This document shows, piece after piece, positions 21,556 through 35,232 of a stretch of DNA of 64,000 nt. A program made the translations under genes and the position numbers. This stretch comes from Pogona vitticeps (Eukaryota > Chordata > Lepidosauria > Squamata > Agamidae), in contig NC_135786.1 in assembly GCF_051106095.1 (NCBI RefSeq), forward strand, positions 214,403,001 to 214,467,000. Reading direction: 5' to 3'. Within the stretch, counting starts at the first letter, position 1. Every line of letters begins with the position of its first letter. The notes under the pieces were generated by a model. The model was not told the DNA's origin. It ran no database searches and saw nothing but the letters and a program-made list of their open reading frames with translations.

Positions 21556-23189
21556 CTGAGGAAAGCAACCAGAGACATACTAAGTAATATCATAGTCCAG
21601 ACAAGGAATTCGCTCGGAGTTAACCAGACACATACTGTGCCCAGAATTCTGTTCCGTAATTTTACAATGTGCAGCTTGGATGATGTCAAAATGACTGTCA
21701 TTCAAGTTGCATGGCAGAAGGTTCTGCAACAAGATTCTGGCTGCAGTCTCTCACTCTTTAAATGACTATTCTTTTTGCTCCTATCCCCACACCATTCCCA
21801 TTACTATATTATCATGTATAATAACCTGTGGCCCAGATCCGGAGAAATCAATTGTATCAATGAAATCTCACAACAAAATAAATCTGTTAGTATCAAAGGT
21901 ACTGAAATACTTTTTGTTTTGTTATTGCTGAAAGAGACTAATGCAGGTACCTCTGTGGAAGCTCTTTCAACTGTTATACCAGCTTAAATTGCTTGGAGAT
22001 ATACATCCATAAATGTGCTAACATATTTACAGACAGAAAGATTGGGTTGCCCCACATCTAGGATTAAAATGTTAATCTGGCATATATATTTCCAGTTGTG
22101 TCCAAATTTCTAAATAGCTCATTTACCTATTTTTGAGAGAGATAACACCGTCTATACCTACTACAAAAAAAAAAAAAAAAAAAAAAAAAAACTTATGCAA
22201 AACTTTCCTGTTGACATTCACGATTTTCTGCCTCTCCCCACTCTCCAAACCCCGTGTTTGACCAAAGAACACCTGACAGCTTTGGGTGTATAAACAGAAC
22301 TGATCATTACGGTTAGCAATGGCACAAGGTTTAGGTTTGCCTAATTCTGCACAGTGCTATTGGGTAGCTACCAGTAACTTAAGGAATATTGCATTATGGA
22401 AGATAAACAAACCTGGATGCCATCGGATTTCCCTTCAAGTAGAGCAATCAGTCTTCAATATCCTTGACTAATGTTAGGCACCACTATGAAAACAGCCTAT
22501 GGTTACAGTCAATCAACAATTTGTATCATATGTACACAAGCACAGTGGTCACACTTAAAAGGTTTCTGCTGTTTTCAAGGCTTTTCCACCAAGATGGCAG
22601 CAGCTCCCTGTGCCCAAGGACAAACCAAAGCCATTCAGCATAGCCAAATATGCAGGGTTCTTTTTTTGCTGGCACAGCCTATCTTGAGCAAGCATCAGAT
22701 GAGAAAGCTGGGCAATGCAAATCTTCTGTCTCTTGCATCTCTTCAGACTGATGCTATGTGGGCTGTAGAAAAATGTACTCAAGGGAGCCACTTTAAGGGA
22801 GTCATGAGGACCCTCCTGTTCAATTGAACTGGGGGCCATTTGCATCCTATTACCTGCTTTTTTATATATGGGAGGGTGTGTTTTCAAGGAAAGAACAGCC
22901 CCCAAAACTGTAGAAGGATATATCAAGCTGGAAGGCAGTTATGTCATCATGAAGAGGGGATAGAGAAGGTGTTTTGATTTCCTTCAAATCAGATAGGCTG
23001 GATAACTGTGACAGTGGTCCCTCTGGGTTAAAAATGTGGCACCTGAATGCCAGTTTAGTCACGGATAAAACAACAGCCGCCCAGGACATGATTCTAGGTG
23101 AGTATGGCTTGACATTTTTTATGAAGATGTGGTTGGATGAGTTAACCTCACCTTTTGGGGGAGTTAATTTGTCCTGGCTCTGTTTACCA
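21556..23189. other. Unannotated intergenic sequence
   Basis: Holds a poly-A run at about 22165-22191. Two overlapping open frames at 22471-22926 have no family resemblance and are not called. Confidence 0.4.
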
Positions 23190-24475
23190 GGATACTCTGC
23201 GTGACAGCAAGTAAGACCTTGAGACAGAGACTTACACTGGTCTGTTATGATTCCATTCCCCTTACCAGGTGTCCTGTTCTACAGTCAGCTGGATATGAGC
23301 ATCTGTATCTGAAAGTGGGGTCTCGGGACAGAATAGCAGCTCCAGTCCTTCCCTCTAGGCCTTCCTGGAGGGCTAGGGGCTTGGGGGAGAGTTGTTCACT
23401 ATCTTGGTTGTTGGTCTGTGGGATCTCTCAGGGTTTGAGTAGATCCCATGTGCTATTCAACATTTATATGAAACTGCTGGGAGAGGCTGTCTAGACTTTT
23501 GGGGTTCAGTGTCACCAGTATGCTGATGACACTTATCTTCCATCTTAATTGAAGGAAACCGTCTCTGTCCTAAACCAGTGCCTGGGGTTGGTAATGGGAC
23601 TAGATGTGGGGGAACAAATTGAAACATAATGCAGGCAAGATAAAAATGCTCCTGCTCACTCAGAAGGCAGACTGGGGAACAGGGATTCAACTTCAGCTGG
23701 GCAGAGTTACACTATTTCTGAAAACAGATGTGTCACTTGTGTGTACTTGTAGATTCCTCTCAGAGCCTGGATGCACAGGGCTTGAGAGTGGCCAGAAGTG
23801 TTTTTTGCACAATTTAAACTAGTGAGCCAGCTGCACTAGTTCCTTGAGAGGCCTGCCTCCTCCTGTTTGATGCAACACACTCTTCATGGGGCTGCCTCTG
23901 AAGATGGCTGAGAAATTCCAATGCTGTAGCCAGACTGCTGACTAAGGTTGTTTCCTGGGATCATGTGCTTCTCCCCCCACCTTGAAAACAACTTCACTGG
24001 CTGCCAGCTTGTTTCTTATTCAAAGTGCTGATCCCTACCTTTAAAACTCTTCATGGCTCAGGTGTGGGCTGATGGGCAGATACTGCAAGTCCAAGTGGAC
24101 ACGTGTAGTAGCATCCTCAGGGATGGCCTTATCTCGGTCTCTCAGCATGTCTGATGAGAACTCAAGTAATGAGTTTTTCTGTGACTGTCCCCACATTCTG
24201 AACCTCTGTCGATGGTCCTTCTGGTAGCAGCTGGAAACATATTATCTTCTAAGAGGCTTTGGGGTAGTCAGCAGGCAGTTGAGATGGCGAATACTTTTAA
24301 GATTGGATTTATAGTTTTGCGTAATGTTTTTAAATATCTGTACATTATTATTTTAAATATTAATTGGGTTCTTTTAATTAATTGTTGATTTTAAAATTTT
24401 GTACACCTCCTTGGGTCCTCATGAAGGGAGAAAAGCAGAATAAAAATCAAATAAATAAATAAATAAATTTCAGGG
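23190..24475 (+). mobile_element. L2-like LINE 3' half
   Basis: Reverse-transcriptase phrases appear in order: VLFNIYMKLLGEAV, VQCHQYADDTYLPS, VLNQCLGLVMGLDV, KIKMLLLTQKADWGTGIQ. It continues through the C-terminus to a 3' UTR (TACACCTCCTTGGGTCCTCA) and an AAAT tandem tail at 24447-24470. Multiple stops and frameshifts; no functional protein. It is the longest L2-like copy in the window. Confidence 0.85.
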
Positions 24476-24579
24476 TAGTAAATCTGCAGAGGACAACCGT
24501 CACTGCTCTGCCGCGGTGAAAGCTCTCTACAAGTGATCAGCTTAGGTCTTTACAAGAAGGATCCATTCCTTCATGCAGT

Positions 24580-24655
24580 TTGGAGACTCTGAGAACTGTA
24601 GTCAAAAAGTAATTTTTGCAAGCTCTGGATTTTTGATACCAGACTAGTGCACCAC
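24580..24655. repeat. MITE fragment
   Basis: GAGAACTGTAGTCAAAAAGTAA followed by TTTTTGCAAGCTCTGGAT, resembling the family seen at 31307-31404. Confidence 0.4.
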
Positions 24656-24774
24656 TAGTTTTCAGATATGTCCACTACCACTGCCCCTCTTGGAAGGTTA
24701 CTTTCAAGACTCCAGGCCCCATGCCCAGAAGAAAGACTGCCCACCCTACACTCTGAGAAAAAAAGTTAGTGAAG

Positions 24775-24955
<181 letters not shown>

Positions 24956-24960
24956 AGATA

Positions 24961-26474
24961 TCCAAAATACATATACATAAAACAATATACAAGTATAATG
25001 AAGTAAGATGTACTGCAAATATGTGGACATGTATAAAAAGCAACAGAATACTGTTATCCATCCCTTTAGCTATAGGATTTACAACTCACCAATGAAAGCA
25101 TTTGTATTTTTTAAAAAAATACAAACACAAGGCTGCAGGAGATCAAAAGATATTGACAAGGACTTGAACTGAAGCTAAGCCGGAGGGTTTAAAAATGCCT
25201 GATAATGCCAATGTAGGAAAAAGATAATCTAATCTTTCCACAGGTATTACCTGCTTTTAGTAACCACTGGGGTATTTGGCTAGGCTGAAATACAAAGTGA
25301 AACAGCTGATGTAACAGATTACCAAGTATTTTTTCCCTTCTCTTTTGCAAGAACCTTGATATCAGAAGCATTTCCATGACCTTTCCTTTCTTTATTCCAA
25401 GCTGTTCTTTGTATCAGTGAGTCCAATTTAATGAAGCATAAGGTGAATACAGGCAGTTAAGGCTATAGAAACTGAAAAAGAAGCGGATATCTAATACACA
25501 GTATGTCAAATGCAGACATTTTCTTAAGAGCATTTTTCCTTCAAAAGTCAGGAAGCAGGTTAATGAAAAACAGTAATACCAGGCCTGGAAAAATATTATT
25601 AAAACAGAGAAGACGCTGTTCCTCCAATATTAGTATTCATCCCACTCTGTTCTTCAGGAAGACAGCGAATAAGAGACAAAGACAATCTCGATGGAAGATA
25701 AAACAGTCAAAGAAAACTAGCTTTGTCATGACGTGATAGCACAAGATTTCTTTTTATTATTATAAAAGACAACATCCTTCTATGCCGATTAGTGGGGAAA
25801 TGAGGATACTCTTCCATTCTCCTCCTGCTTGTTGGTTTGATAAAGGCCGCTGTTGCAACACTGTGGGATTTTAAGGGGAACATGTTTCCCCTGCTGTTAA
25901 CACACTTCCCCTCTCGTGACAAGAGTTCCTCATAGAATGACCACTCACTAAACAAAGCATGGCTAAATGCAAGATATGAAGGTGGGATAAAGCACAGATG
26001 TTATTCACCACTTGAAAAATCACCACTTCTAAATACGTATGTGCCAAGTGTGCCATTTTTGTTTGACCCAAACTGAGTAAAAAATATTGGTTCTAACAGG
26101 CCTTTTTTCTGACCCAGGAGGTTCCATTAGGATCTTAACTTCTTTGATTTCTATGCAGATGTTTAAGTGTAGTATGTATATTTCTTTGCACTACTGGGGG
26201 ACCTGAAGGTGGTAATTCATCCAAGATACTATTGCCTTCACTGAACATATGCTAGTGTGATATCTTTGGGACAACATTGGCTTGAGAAACTGTTTCCACA
26301 GTGCTAGGATCTAGGCCCACTACACTGCCGGTTTAAATTTTGTCAATTTTTCTGTCAATCTTCATGAAAAGAAGGCCCAAAACAATGAAGGTAGTTGTAG
26401 AACCCTGATAATTTGAAGTACTATGTCAGTAATGAATAGCTTTTTGTTGCTATTTTTAACTAATTCTATCTATA
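24961..26474. other. Unannotated intergenic sequence
   Basis: No gene or repeat recognised; scattered short open frames only. Confidence 0.4.
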
Positions 26475-26800
26475 TACTGTACTGCCTTTCTCGCAATCCA
26501 GGGGTCCAAACTGGTTTGCCAAATGATTTTGGAAAGATAAGTTAATTATTACAATGCATGTTAAACATATACTAAAAATATTAAAAGACCACCTCAAAAA
26601 TACAAAACATTTTAGAACACATAAAAAGAACTTTAAAAAGGTAACACCTCCCATTAAAAGTTCCTTTCTGTATAGTCCATTCACTTGTCAAAAGCTTGCC
26701 TGAAGGAAAAGGGAGCAACCATTAAAGAGGTCCTCTTTTATATCCTCACCAGGCATGCCAGTGGAAGCAAAGGAGCTGAGATGATTGGCTTCCATCACTG
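26475..26800 (-). mobile_element. LINE 3' end, L2-like, decayed
   Basis: The plus strand shows TACTGCCTTTCTCGCAATCC, a stretch of A-rich 3' UTR, then AAAGCTTGCCTGAAGGAAAAG, matching the antisense of the L2-like protein end (LKxxLFR) and UTR. Confidence 0.5.
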
Positions 26801-27258
26801 AGAAGGCTTACACAGGGAGGTGTAATGCTCCAAAATACCATTTGCATTCTTTAAAAAACTGACAGAGCTTGGCAACTGATTGTCAACATTAAACTAATAA
26901 GGGAAGCATTACTTCATAAAAATATGTTTGTTTCATTTTGATAAATTGTTATTTTAGACACCAAGCATCAACACTGTTAATTCTTGGGTAGCAATTAAGA
27001 AAGGGAATAAATTTGGGGCCGTGGCTCCTTCTAACTATATTCAGTAAATATAACTGATTTTTAAAAGTTAAAAAGTAACATATTAATAATGCATCAATAA
27101 CAAAGGGAATGACTTACATCTATAGAGGTATTTCAACCCTTTGACATTAACAAATTACAATTCTTAAAGAGTTAACATAGTACTGCTAATGTTTCCAAAC
27201 TGTTAAGTGGCATGCAGATAGATCCTGACAATATTTTGTATTTGGAGAAAAGAGAGAA
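26801..27258. other. Unannotated intergenic sequence
   Basis: No recognisable features. Confidence 0.4.
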
Positions 27259-27480
27259 ATAATAGTGGTTTAGGACTCTGCTGTGGAGCCAAAGGTTGGG
27301 AGTTCAATTCCCCACTATGCCTCCTGCAAGTAGAACCAACCTGTGTCATCTTGGGAAAGCTGTACAGTTCCAGGGTGGCCCCAGAAGAAGGAATGATAAA
27401 CCACTTCTTATTCTTAACCTGGAAAACGCTGAAAAGGGGCGTCATAAATAAATATTGACTCTACGGCACATGATTATTAT
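27259..27480 (+). repeat. SINE family B, near full length
   Basis: Head ATAGTGGTTTAGGACTCTGC with B-box TTGGGAGTTCAATTCCC, body CCAACCTGTGTCATCTTGGG and CTGTACAGTTCCAGGGTGGC, then AACCACTTCTTATTCTTAAC and a tail GACTCTACGGCACATGATTA. It is the clearest family B copy and serves as reference for 11352, 15298 and 28012. Confidence 0.85.
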
Positions 27481-28011
27481 AACAGAGTCAGAAACTATCA
27501 CAGTGCAGAAAATGCAGGCTCTGAAGCTTCAAAAACAAAAATACTGCCCAGAATTCTATTATGCTCTTTTAGCAGAGCAATTTGTATTTATTGCCACACA
27601 CCCAGTCATGCAACTGTTGTGTGGCAAGAAAAACAAGCACTGATTTGTTAATTGGTGGCAAGCAGCTGCTGAAATTTACCTTACTGGAGTTAGGCTGATG
27701 GGCATAAATAACAGGTTTCCATAGAAGTCACAGGAGTCACACAAAACCGAGCTTAGCTGAGTTTTGCTCATATTAGAGGAAGGCAGCAAGGCAACAGAGG
27801 TCTCCTTCCCCATTCTGAAGGGCTGGGTGGATGCACCACAAGAGGTAAGGCAGAGGAAGGGAGAGGCAGCAAAGATAATCTACTGGCTCTGTTCTTCCAG
27901 CAAAAGGTATGCATTGGATCTTGGTAAATTCCATGGATGAGCAGAGCCATTTATTTTACAGATGATTTAATCTAGATTCTCACCAACAGCTACGATGTTA
28001 TATAATATCTT
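27481..28011. other. Unannotated intergenic sequence
   Basis: No gene or repeat recognised. Confidence 0.4.
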
Positions 28012-28175
28012 TAGTATAATTATAATTGTGTGCCTTCGATTCCAACTTCTGACAACCCTTTTCAGGATTTCCTAGGTACAGAGTACTCAGAAGTAGTTCA
28101 CTATGCACTTCTGCTGGGGATGCTCAGGGACTGCACGGCTTGGCCCAAACTACTCGCAAGCTGGCTCTTCTCATT
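28012..28175 (-). repeat. SINE family B, 3' two-thirds
   Basis: The plus strand reads GTGCCTTCGATTCCAACTTC, TTTCCTAGGTACAGAGTACT, GGGACTGCACGGCTTGGCCC, then AAGCTGGCTCTTCTC; antisense of the copy at 27259. Confidence 0.8.
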
Positions 28176-28589
28176 GCTTGTTTAATCCAGATAATAATTG
28201 TACATTTAAATATGCATCCTTTCAAGAAAGGAAGCAAACAAAATAGATTTAAAGCATTCAACCTGCTTATGACTTTTGAGATACAATTTTAACAGTAAAT
28301 TGTAAAGTAATTGTTTAGTTCAGACAGTATTTGAAAATTCAACACGGTTATTTTGCTTTGCATGGTGGTTGCTTTAGAACAGATACTCTGAACTATTTTG
28401 TTTCATATTCAGACAGGAGAATCTACTATGCCTTCTAATGAGTTTCCAAATTCTTTTTTAAGGCATATACTATAGATGTATGTTGTAGCATACAATCCTA
28501 GCAGTACACAAAAAAGAACTGTATCTATTCCTCTGTTTCAATAAGGCATGCACCTAAATTTCAAATATGCGGGTTTGAACACTGCATTT
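28176..28589. other. Unannotated intergenic sequence
   Basis: No recognisable features. Confidence 0.4.
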
Positions 28590-29592
28590 ATTTGTTTGTT
28601 TGTTTGTTTATTTATTTATTTCATTTATACCCCGCCTATCTAGTCAATTGTGACCACTCTAGGCGGCTTACAACATACACTTAAAAAATAAACATATAAC
28701 AAACCTCATCACAAATAATAATTTACATAAATTAAAAGATAGAATAAACATTTTTCCCAGAGATGGCGAGAAACAGGATATATTATAACAGAAAAAGAAT
28801 AATTAGGTATTAGGTGGAAAGGGGGAAGGCCTGCCTGAACATCCATGTTTTCAGTTGTTTCTTGAAAATACCAAGCGAGGGAGCTGCGCGAATGTCAGGA
28901 GGTAAGTTGTTCCAGAGGCGAGGAGCCACCGCCGAGAAGGCCCGGTTTTTTGTTTTTTCCTTCCGGGCCTCCCTCGCGTCAGACTCCTCAGGCTCACCTC
29001 CTGACTCGCTCGGGTGACACGGGTAGAACTGGGTGGGAGTAAGCGTTCCGCCAAATATCGAGGCCCTAAACCGTTTAGGGCTTTAAACGTAAGTGTCAAA
29101 ACTTTGAAGTCAACGCGGAACCGAATGGGCAGCCAATGCAGCGCGGCCAAAATAGGAGAAATGTGATGGTATCTTCGAGCTCCACTTAGGAGTCTGGCCG
29201 CCGCATTCTGCACCACTTGGAGTTTCCGCGTCAGCCTCAAAGGTAGCCCCATGTAGAGCATGTTACAGTGGTCTAATCTTGAGATTACGAGCGCATGGAC
29301 CAGGGTGGTGAGCGCCCCCACATCGAGATAGGGTCGCAGCCGGGCTATCCGCCAGAGATGAAAAAAGGCGGTGCGGACCACGGACGCCACCTGAGTCTCC
29401 ATGGAGAGCGCCGGGTCCAGGTGGATCCCCAGACTGCGAACCCCACTCTTTGCGGCAAGAGTCACCCCCCCAAACGAGAGGGAGTCACCCAAGCTGCCAA
29501 CAGAGGGGGCACCCACCCTCAAGACCTCCGTCTTGTCCGGGTTCAGCCTCAGCCCGTTCTCCTGCATCCGTTCTCCTGCATGATCACACTTA
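28590..29592 (-). mobile_element. L2-like LINE, 5'-truncated, relatively well preserved
   Basis: A minus-strand open frame (28851-29567) gives the reverse-transcriptase C-terminus: LRLNPDKTEVLRVG, VRSLGIHLDPALSMETQVAS, HLWRIARLRPYLDVGALTTL, LDHCNMLYMGLPLRLTRKLQ, VVQNAAARLLSGARR and LAALHWLPIRFRVDFKVLTL. The natural end of the protein (APRLWNNLPPDIRAAPS..FKKQLKTWMFRQAF) lies in a second frame, so one frameshift lies near 28950 by a T-rich run. It then runs through a 3' UTR (antisense ATTTATACCCCGCCTATCTA) to an AAAT/AAAC tandem tail at 28590-28622. The best-preserved LINE here. Confidence 0.9.
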
Positions 29593-31306
29593 GCTGAAAT
29601 TTATTATCAAAATGGGCACCACCTCAAAAAGTCATATAAAGCTTAAATGGAATTAACTTTTTGTTCATTTAGTTTCTAAATTGTGCCCGTTTTGCTTACA
29701 ATTCTTGATCACCCCATGGTTTTATAAGATGTATTATCTATGGAAAGACTAAACTGCTGTTTTCTGGACATTGTTTTTTCAGCTCTTGCTTCTATCTACT
29801 TATGGGTGACCAGCCACGGTGGATTAAACTGGAAGCTTCATCTCCATGCAGAGGAAGGATTTCTGACTGCCAGGTGGTATGTACAAATTACAAAGGAAGA
29901 CACCCTACCTGTGTCCTAAAGGTATCTGACACTGTAGCCTTGCTGCTGCTAAAAAGATTTGGGTCTGATCAGTGTATGAATGAGAGAGTACTTGGGAATT
30001 TAATGTACAAAATCTTTGAGGCCCCACTGAAGAAAGGCAGAGTTACAGTTAATACACTCAGTATGAATTTACCAGCATAGTTTCAAATGGATCTTCAGTC
30101 TGATCTCCCACAGCTATTTTGTCCATGTGAATTTTTTTATTCATAGGGCCCAAATCAACAGGTTGAATGAACATCTTTCTGAACTGTTCATTATGCCTGA
30201 ATATGCTGTATGCGAATAATGCACAAAATAATATGAATATATTCATAGTTTCAAATATCCTTGTGAAACAGAACATTCTATTCTCCATGGTTTTTGATTT
30301 TGTATGGGCTATTTCAGGTCCTTTTGACTCAACATTAGTATTGGTTACAAGATGTATTTCTGATGTTAGGCTGAATTCATGTGCTCATTAGATGTTTCCT
30401 TTATGAATGGATTAGATAAATTACAGTGCAAGGAATTTTAAACAGCAAAATTCAATTTGGTAGATTCTCCATCATACTTCTGAATGACTTGTGAATGTGG
30501 CAAATGAATGGGAAGACAGGCAGCTGCGGCTCTGTTGTTTACACATTTTATGTGAACAGGGCCTTGCTCCTGACTGCTCACTTTCATGCATCTGTCCTCC
30601 TGTGCAACCCTATGCAATCACACACGTTATGAAAAACACATTAGAGTGCACAACCAGTCTTCCAACATTCTGGAAACAAATATTCTAAGTCAAGGATATT
30701 ACCTGAGCAAAGAGAGCTCTAAATATTCTTCTCATCTGACACAGTTGGCTTTTCCAGCCTACTAGATGATCAACAAAGCACTCCTAAAACTTTGAGTTTG
30801 GCATCTGTCCCAAAGTTGACCTGTCTAGAAATGCACTTCGCATGGAAAAAATGAAAATAGCACAATGTCAGTGGCAAAAGTCTGGGGTGGCCAACTTTTG
30901 TGCTGCTGTGGAATACATCTAACTTTGAGTCAGGAATTGCATGCACCGGAAGACAGGACCAGGGATAGCTGCGGGCATGCTCAGAGCAGGACTCCATAGC
31001 CTTTCTGTGATAGACTCAGACACAAGAGACACACAGACCTCTCTCCCAAAATCCAACATGAGAAGATGAGGTTTATACATCCCACCAGCCTGCACCTTCA
31101 CTAACGCTCCTCAGATGACTTGGAACCTTCCTCATTGCCACGAGGGTGTCTGGGAAATAATCATTCCCACACTTCTCCCCATCATAATTTCACTCCCTTC
31201 AACTTTCCAAACCACTGAGAGTGTTTGGACATTCAGCAGCAGGCCACAGTCCCTCTGCACGCTCGCCACTTATGAGTTGGGTGCATATGGAGATTGTTGA
31301 GGAATG
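29593..31306. other. Unannotated intergenic sequence
   Basis: No gene or repeat is recognised; short open frames around 29802-30391 and 30491-30688 have no family resemblance. Confidence 0.4.
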
Positions 31307-31404
31307 CAGAGCTTGGAAAAGTCACTTTTTTGGACAACAACTTCCACGATAGCTAAGGGATCCCAGCAGTTGCAGTCCCAAAAAAATTACCTTTCCAAGT
31401 CCTG
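31307..31404. mobile_element. Small palindromic MITE, probably hAT-type
   Basis: 98-bp element with ends CAGAGCTTGGAAAAGT and ACCTTTCCAAGTCCTG. Flanks GAGGAATG and GAGGACTA share their first five bases and may be a decayed 8-bp duplication. Related copies: 19204-19313 and part of 24580-24655. Confidence 0.65.
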
Positions 31405-31774
31405 GAGGACTAAGATTATGAATAAAAGAATATTCCAAGCTCTCTCTCTCAAAAAAGGGTGGTTCTTAAAGAATTAAGATAGCAGGTAAAATAATTTTCT
31501 TCCAATAAAATGATTCTTCTTTTAAATTTCTCTGCATACAAGTAAAAATTCTGGCTCCAGGCTAGTCTACTAATAAGATCCTAAAAATAATCCATACTCT
31601 GAGCTCACAATCTGTTATTTTTAAACAGCTTCTGGGACTGAACTTTCAATCTTATTTTCAGAACAGCAGACTAAACATGCCTTCCCTTGGTGTCTACTGG
31701 AGAAAAGTCTAATACAAGGCTTAACATTAAAGCAAACAACCTTCTGAATAAAAGCTGGCAAGTTCTAAGATGTG
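31405..31774. other. Unannotated intergenic sequence
   Basis: No recognisable features. Confidence 0.4.
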
Positions 31775-31935
31775 CACATGTGGAATTAAATTCCTCTCAA
31801 TCTGAATGGAATTTACTCCCAAGTAAGTATGCTTAAAATTGTAGCCTAACCACAAGTTTAAGTGTGTTTACTCAAAACTAAATCTTTCCAAGTTCAAGGG
31901 AACATTCTCTAATGAGTGTTTAGGACTGCAGCTTA
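31775..31935. repeat. Dispersed palindromic repeat (AGTAAGTxTGCTTA type)
   Basis: Contains CTCCCAAGTAAGTATGCTTA and, inverted, TAAGTGTGTTTACTC, ending AGTGTTTAGGACTGCAGCTT. Related pieces at about 35583-35665 and 45515-45580. I cannot name the family. Confidence 0.45.
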
Positions 31936-34900
31936 AGAAAGCTTGAGCAAAAATATTATAACATCAGACACTGATGGAAAATATGTTTTATTCAAAATGT
32001 TTGGTAACAAACAATTATTTTTCAGAGTTTGGGGAAGCTGTACTTTAAAATTTTATGTACAAGACAGGAAACAAACCATAAACCAAGCTAGGTTAAAATT
32101 TCACTAAGGTTAATTGTCAACTCCATGGAATTTATTGCAAGTTTTAGTAAAATAAATACTTTACACAAGACGTATGCCTTCATTGGAGATAAAAGTGGTT
32201 ATGCACACAAATTGTGTATGTTTCAGTAAATGCTCATAAATATGAAAGAATGATTAAAAAAGCCAATTATGCATATATCCTACCCCTGTCTTTCATTTCT
32301 TGAATGTGATTTGTTACCTGATCCTATAAACAGTGAATAAACTATAAATTATTTATGGGCGGAGTAGAACTTCAGAGACGAATAATTTTCAGTTCTACTT
32401 TTAGCTTAATTTTATTTCACTTCATACTGCACTGAATAAAATGTTAAATGGAGAAATGTAGTTTAGTTCATTTTTATCTTTTTGGCTGACAAATGCCATC
32501 ATAAGACCAAATGGCCTGATTTAGACATATATATGCTGGCTTTTATAAGATGAGATAGACACAAATCTTGTGCCAATGAAGTCCACCTTATGGTACCCCT
32601 TCTCAGCTTTGCAGGCTGCAGTTAACGTGAGAAATCTGGGTCAACCACAGACAGTCATAGCTTCCTATTACATCCAAACCCATTAGATACAGAACAAGCT
32701 AGGTTCTGTAAACATGATTCCTAGAATGGAAAAGAAAAAGGTTGTGAGGTCTTGTACAAAATCCAAAACAAAGCTGAGTAATACCTTTACTGGACTACTA
32801 AAATATTTAAAACAGGTGAGTGTTCCAGCAGGAGATTTTATCAGGCTGAGCGCTACAGAGTTGTGGGTGGGGGGAAGCAGTAAATGCTAAATACTATCCT
32901 GAACAGTTGTTGCCATTGCAAGATCTATGTTAAAGAAATGCCTCAAGATGGAGGTATCACATTTATCCCATCAGCTTGAGGTATCAGGCTTCACTTTAGG
33001 CCATGTAGGCAAAGATCTTACAGTGTTGCTTTGTGCTGATGCATATAGCTCCACTTTGGGCTGGGAGTAGAGGCATAAAGAGACATGGCAATCCCTGTAC
33101 CAGGTGGTTTAAGTTATTGGCTTGTTCCAGACCTGGGAATCATAGCTCAAATATAATGGAAAACTACTGTTAATTGAAGACTTCCTGGGTTAATCTTGGC
33201 AAGAATGAAGGTATGGGCAACATGAGGACAGAGTGCACAGTCCCAAGGCTTGTGCATATCTCAGCTTATTCAGCTGTAACTTATATATCTGAACTATGCC
33301 AGTATCTGAATAGAGACATTTCCAGATGTTCGAGATTTTAGCCTGACAGCTGACTTTCATATTGTCTTTCTAGCTAGCTCTGTGTAACAATAATCAAAGC
33401 AACACCAAAAGAGGAAGTCAAAGAATGTCTGATTGGTCAAAGATAATTATGCTTAAGGCACACCATGAAAAGACAAGGTTGAAGTACAGATTTTGAAAAG
33501 TTGTAGCTTCAAAATTTACGTTTTTTGTTAAAGGAAACTTAAGACCTTGGTTCTGCTTTGAAAAACTGTGGGCCCTTCTAAACTGCCTATAATACAGTAA
33601 GAATGATTTTTTCATTCTATGTTGTAGCTTATCTCAAAGCATAGCAATCGGAAGGTTTCATAGGTCACCTCATAAGTACCTATAATTACCAATATATCCA
33701 TCTGTTAATTAGCAAAACATTTCAGATGTCAGATGTACAATAAAATGAACTACTAGTTTCACAGTACATCACAATAACTTTGATGTGATGAAAGATAGTG
33801 GAACGACCAGGAGCAAAACAGTACAGCTTTGACAAGGTTTGCAAGGACATTTTTTCCCATCACTTTTATACACAGTTTAGGATTTGAAAGAGTTTTTACT
33901 GAAAGTTATAAAAGATCAGGAAAAAATGGTTTAACATCACCATTCTGAAACATGTGCATACACATGTATACATAAAGATAACACGTGATAACGATCCTGC
34001 CCAGCTGAAAAATAAGGGAACAGTCCCATTACAGCAATCATTGTCTGTTTTAAGGCTTTTCACACTGTGTTGTGTGGCTTTACAGTTTGCAGTGTGTGGT
34101 GTCAATGTTTTACAATGATGGCAGTAGACTTTAAAAAGAGATGGAATGTCTGGTAAAATCCAGGACCCTTCAGAGAATAATATATTCTTAAGGGTTATTA
34201 TGAAGATCCTTATTATGCCTGTGTACATGTAAATATATTAAGACATTTTAGATGTTATAAGAACACCACACACATGTTGTTTGGCAGCAAGAGGAAAAAT
34301 AAGGACTCTATAAAAGGATACTTTCAGTTATTGGAAACAAGCACAGATTAAGGGCTGAAAAGCCCTTGCAAGCATATGATGGCAAATCCACTGAGACTGT
34401 CAATTTCCAAAAAAACCATCCAAACCTACAAATAAGCAAGCAAATGAAAAGAAAGCCCTAAACAATAGTGTTGGAATAACTTTTCCAGTAGCCAGCCTAT
34501 TTAGCATGGGAATAACAGGCTGTCTAAAGGTTATAGGTATTACCTTTGCTCCTTCCTGTCACATGTACCCTGCTATAATTAAGGCTAGCTTGCTAATATA
34601 TGTATAATGTATTAGTATCTTAATACATTATTTCTCAGAAGATTAAGCCTATTTCTCTTGTAGTCATATTTCCCTATAAAAATACGACTGAAAGGTATGC
34701 CACTATGGACATTAAAAGAGAATTGTAATGCTCAGAGTTTTTTGGGGGAACATTATTAAGCTTGGCTTAATGATCACTCACAATGCAGTTAGGTGACAGT
34801 GTTTTCCTTGTAAAAGTAGCAAAATGCAAATGCATTTTAAATACAGAGGCATGATGTATTTTTTTAAATGCCCTTGGCGTTTAAGGGAATATTTTTCTAA

Positions 34901-35138
34901 ATGGCAAACTACAGCAGAGGATACCAGTATATGCTTGTACTGTAGATCAGAAGAGTAATTATCTCTGGCTTTTCAATTAGTGTTTCTTGGTGTTTATAAA
35001 CAACAAAAATGTTTAGAAATTCCAATATGAGGATAAAAGAAAATGGGTAGGATAACTGAAAAAATAAGCAAAAACAATTCAAGCTGGCTTATTGATGCAA
35101 GCAAGGAGCCAAGAGGAATACTTAAATAGGTGAATACA
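31936..35138. other. Repeat-poor AT-rich stretch downstream of STK3
   Basis: About 3.2 kb with no LINE, SINE or MITE that I can recognise, unlike nearly every other stretch of this size here. It may include a long alternative STK3 3' UTR: on the minus strand AATAAA signals occur at several points, the furthest at 31987-31992. This is inference only. Confidence 0.35.
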
Positions 35139-35232
35139 GATGAAGGGTCGGGAACCTGCAGCCTTCCAGATGTTATCAATCCACATGTCAAACAGTCAGG
35201 GATAACAGGAGTAGGGAGAATCCTACATCATC
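35139..35232. mobile_element. Palindromic MITE copy
   Basis: Starts GGGTCGGGAACCTGCAGCCT, continues CTTCCAGATGTTATCAATCC, and ends with an inverted ATCCTACATCATCTGGAGGG arm. Same family as 1997-2132. Confidence 0.6.

Noticed and set aside
22471-22926. Overlapping 118- and 123-codon open frames on opposite strands
   Set aside because: Neither resembles a known protein; overlap on both strands suggests chance.
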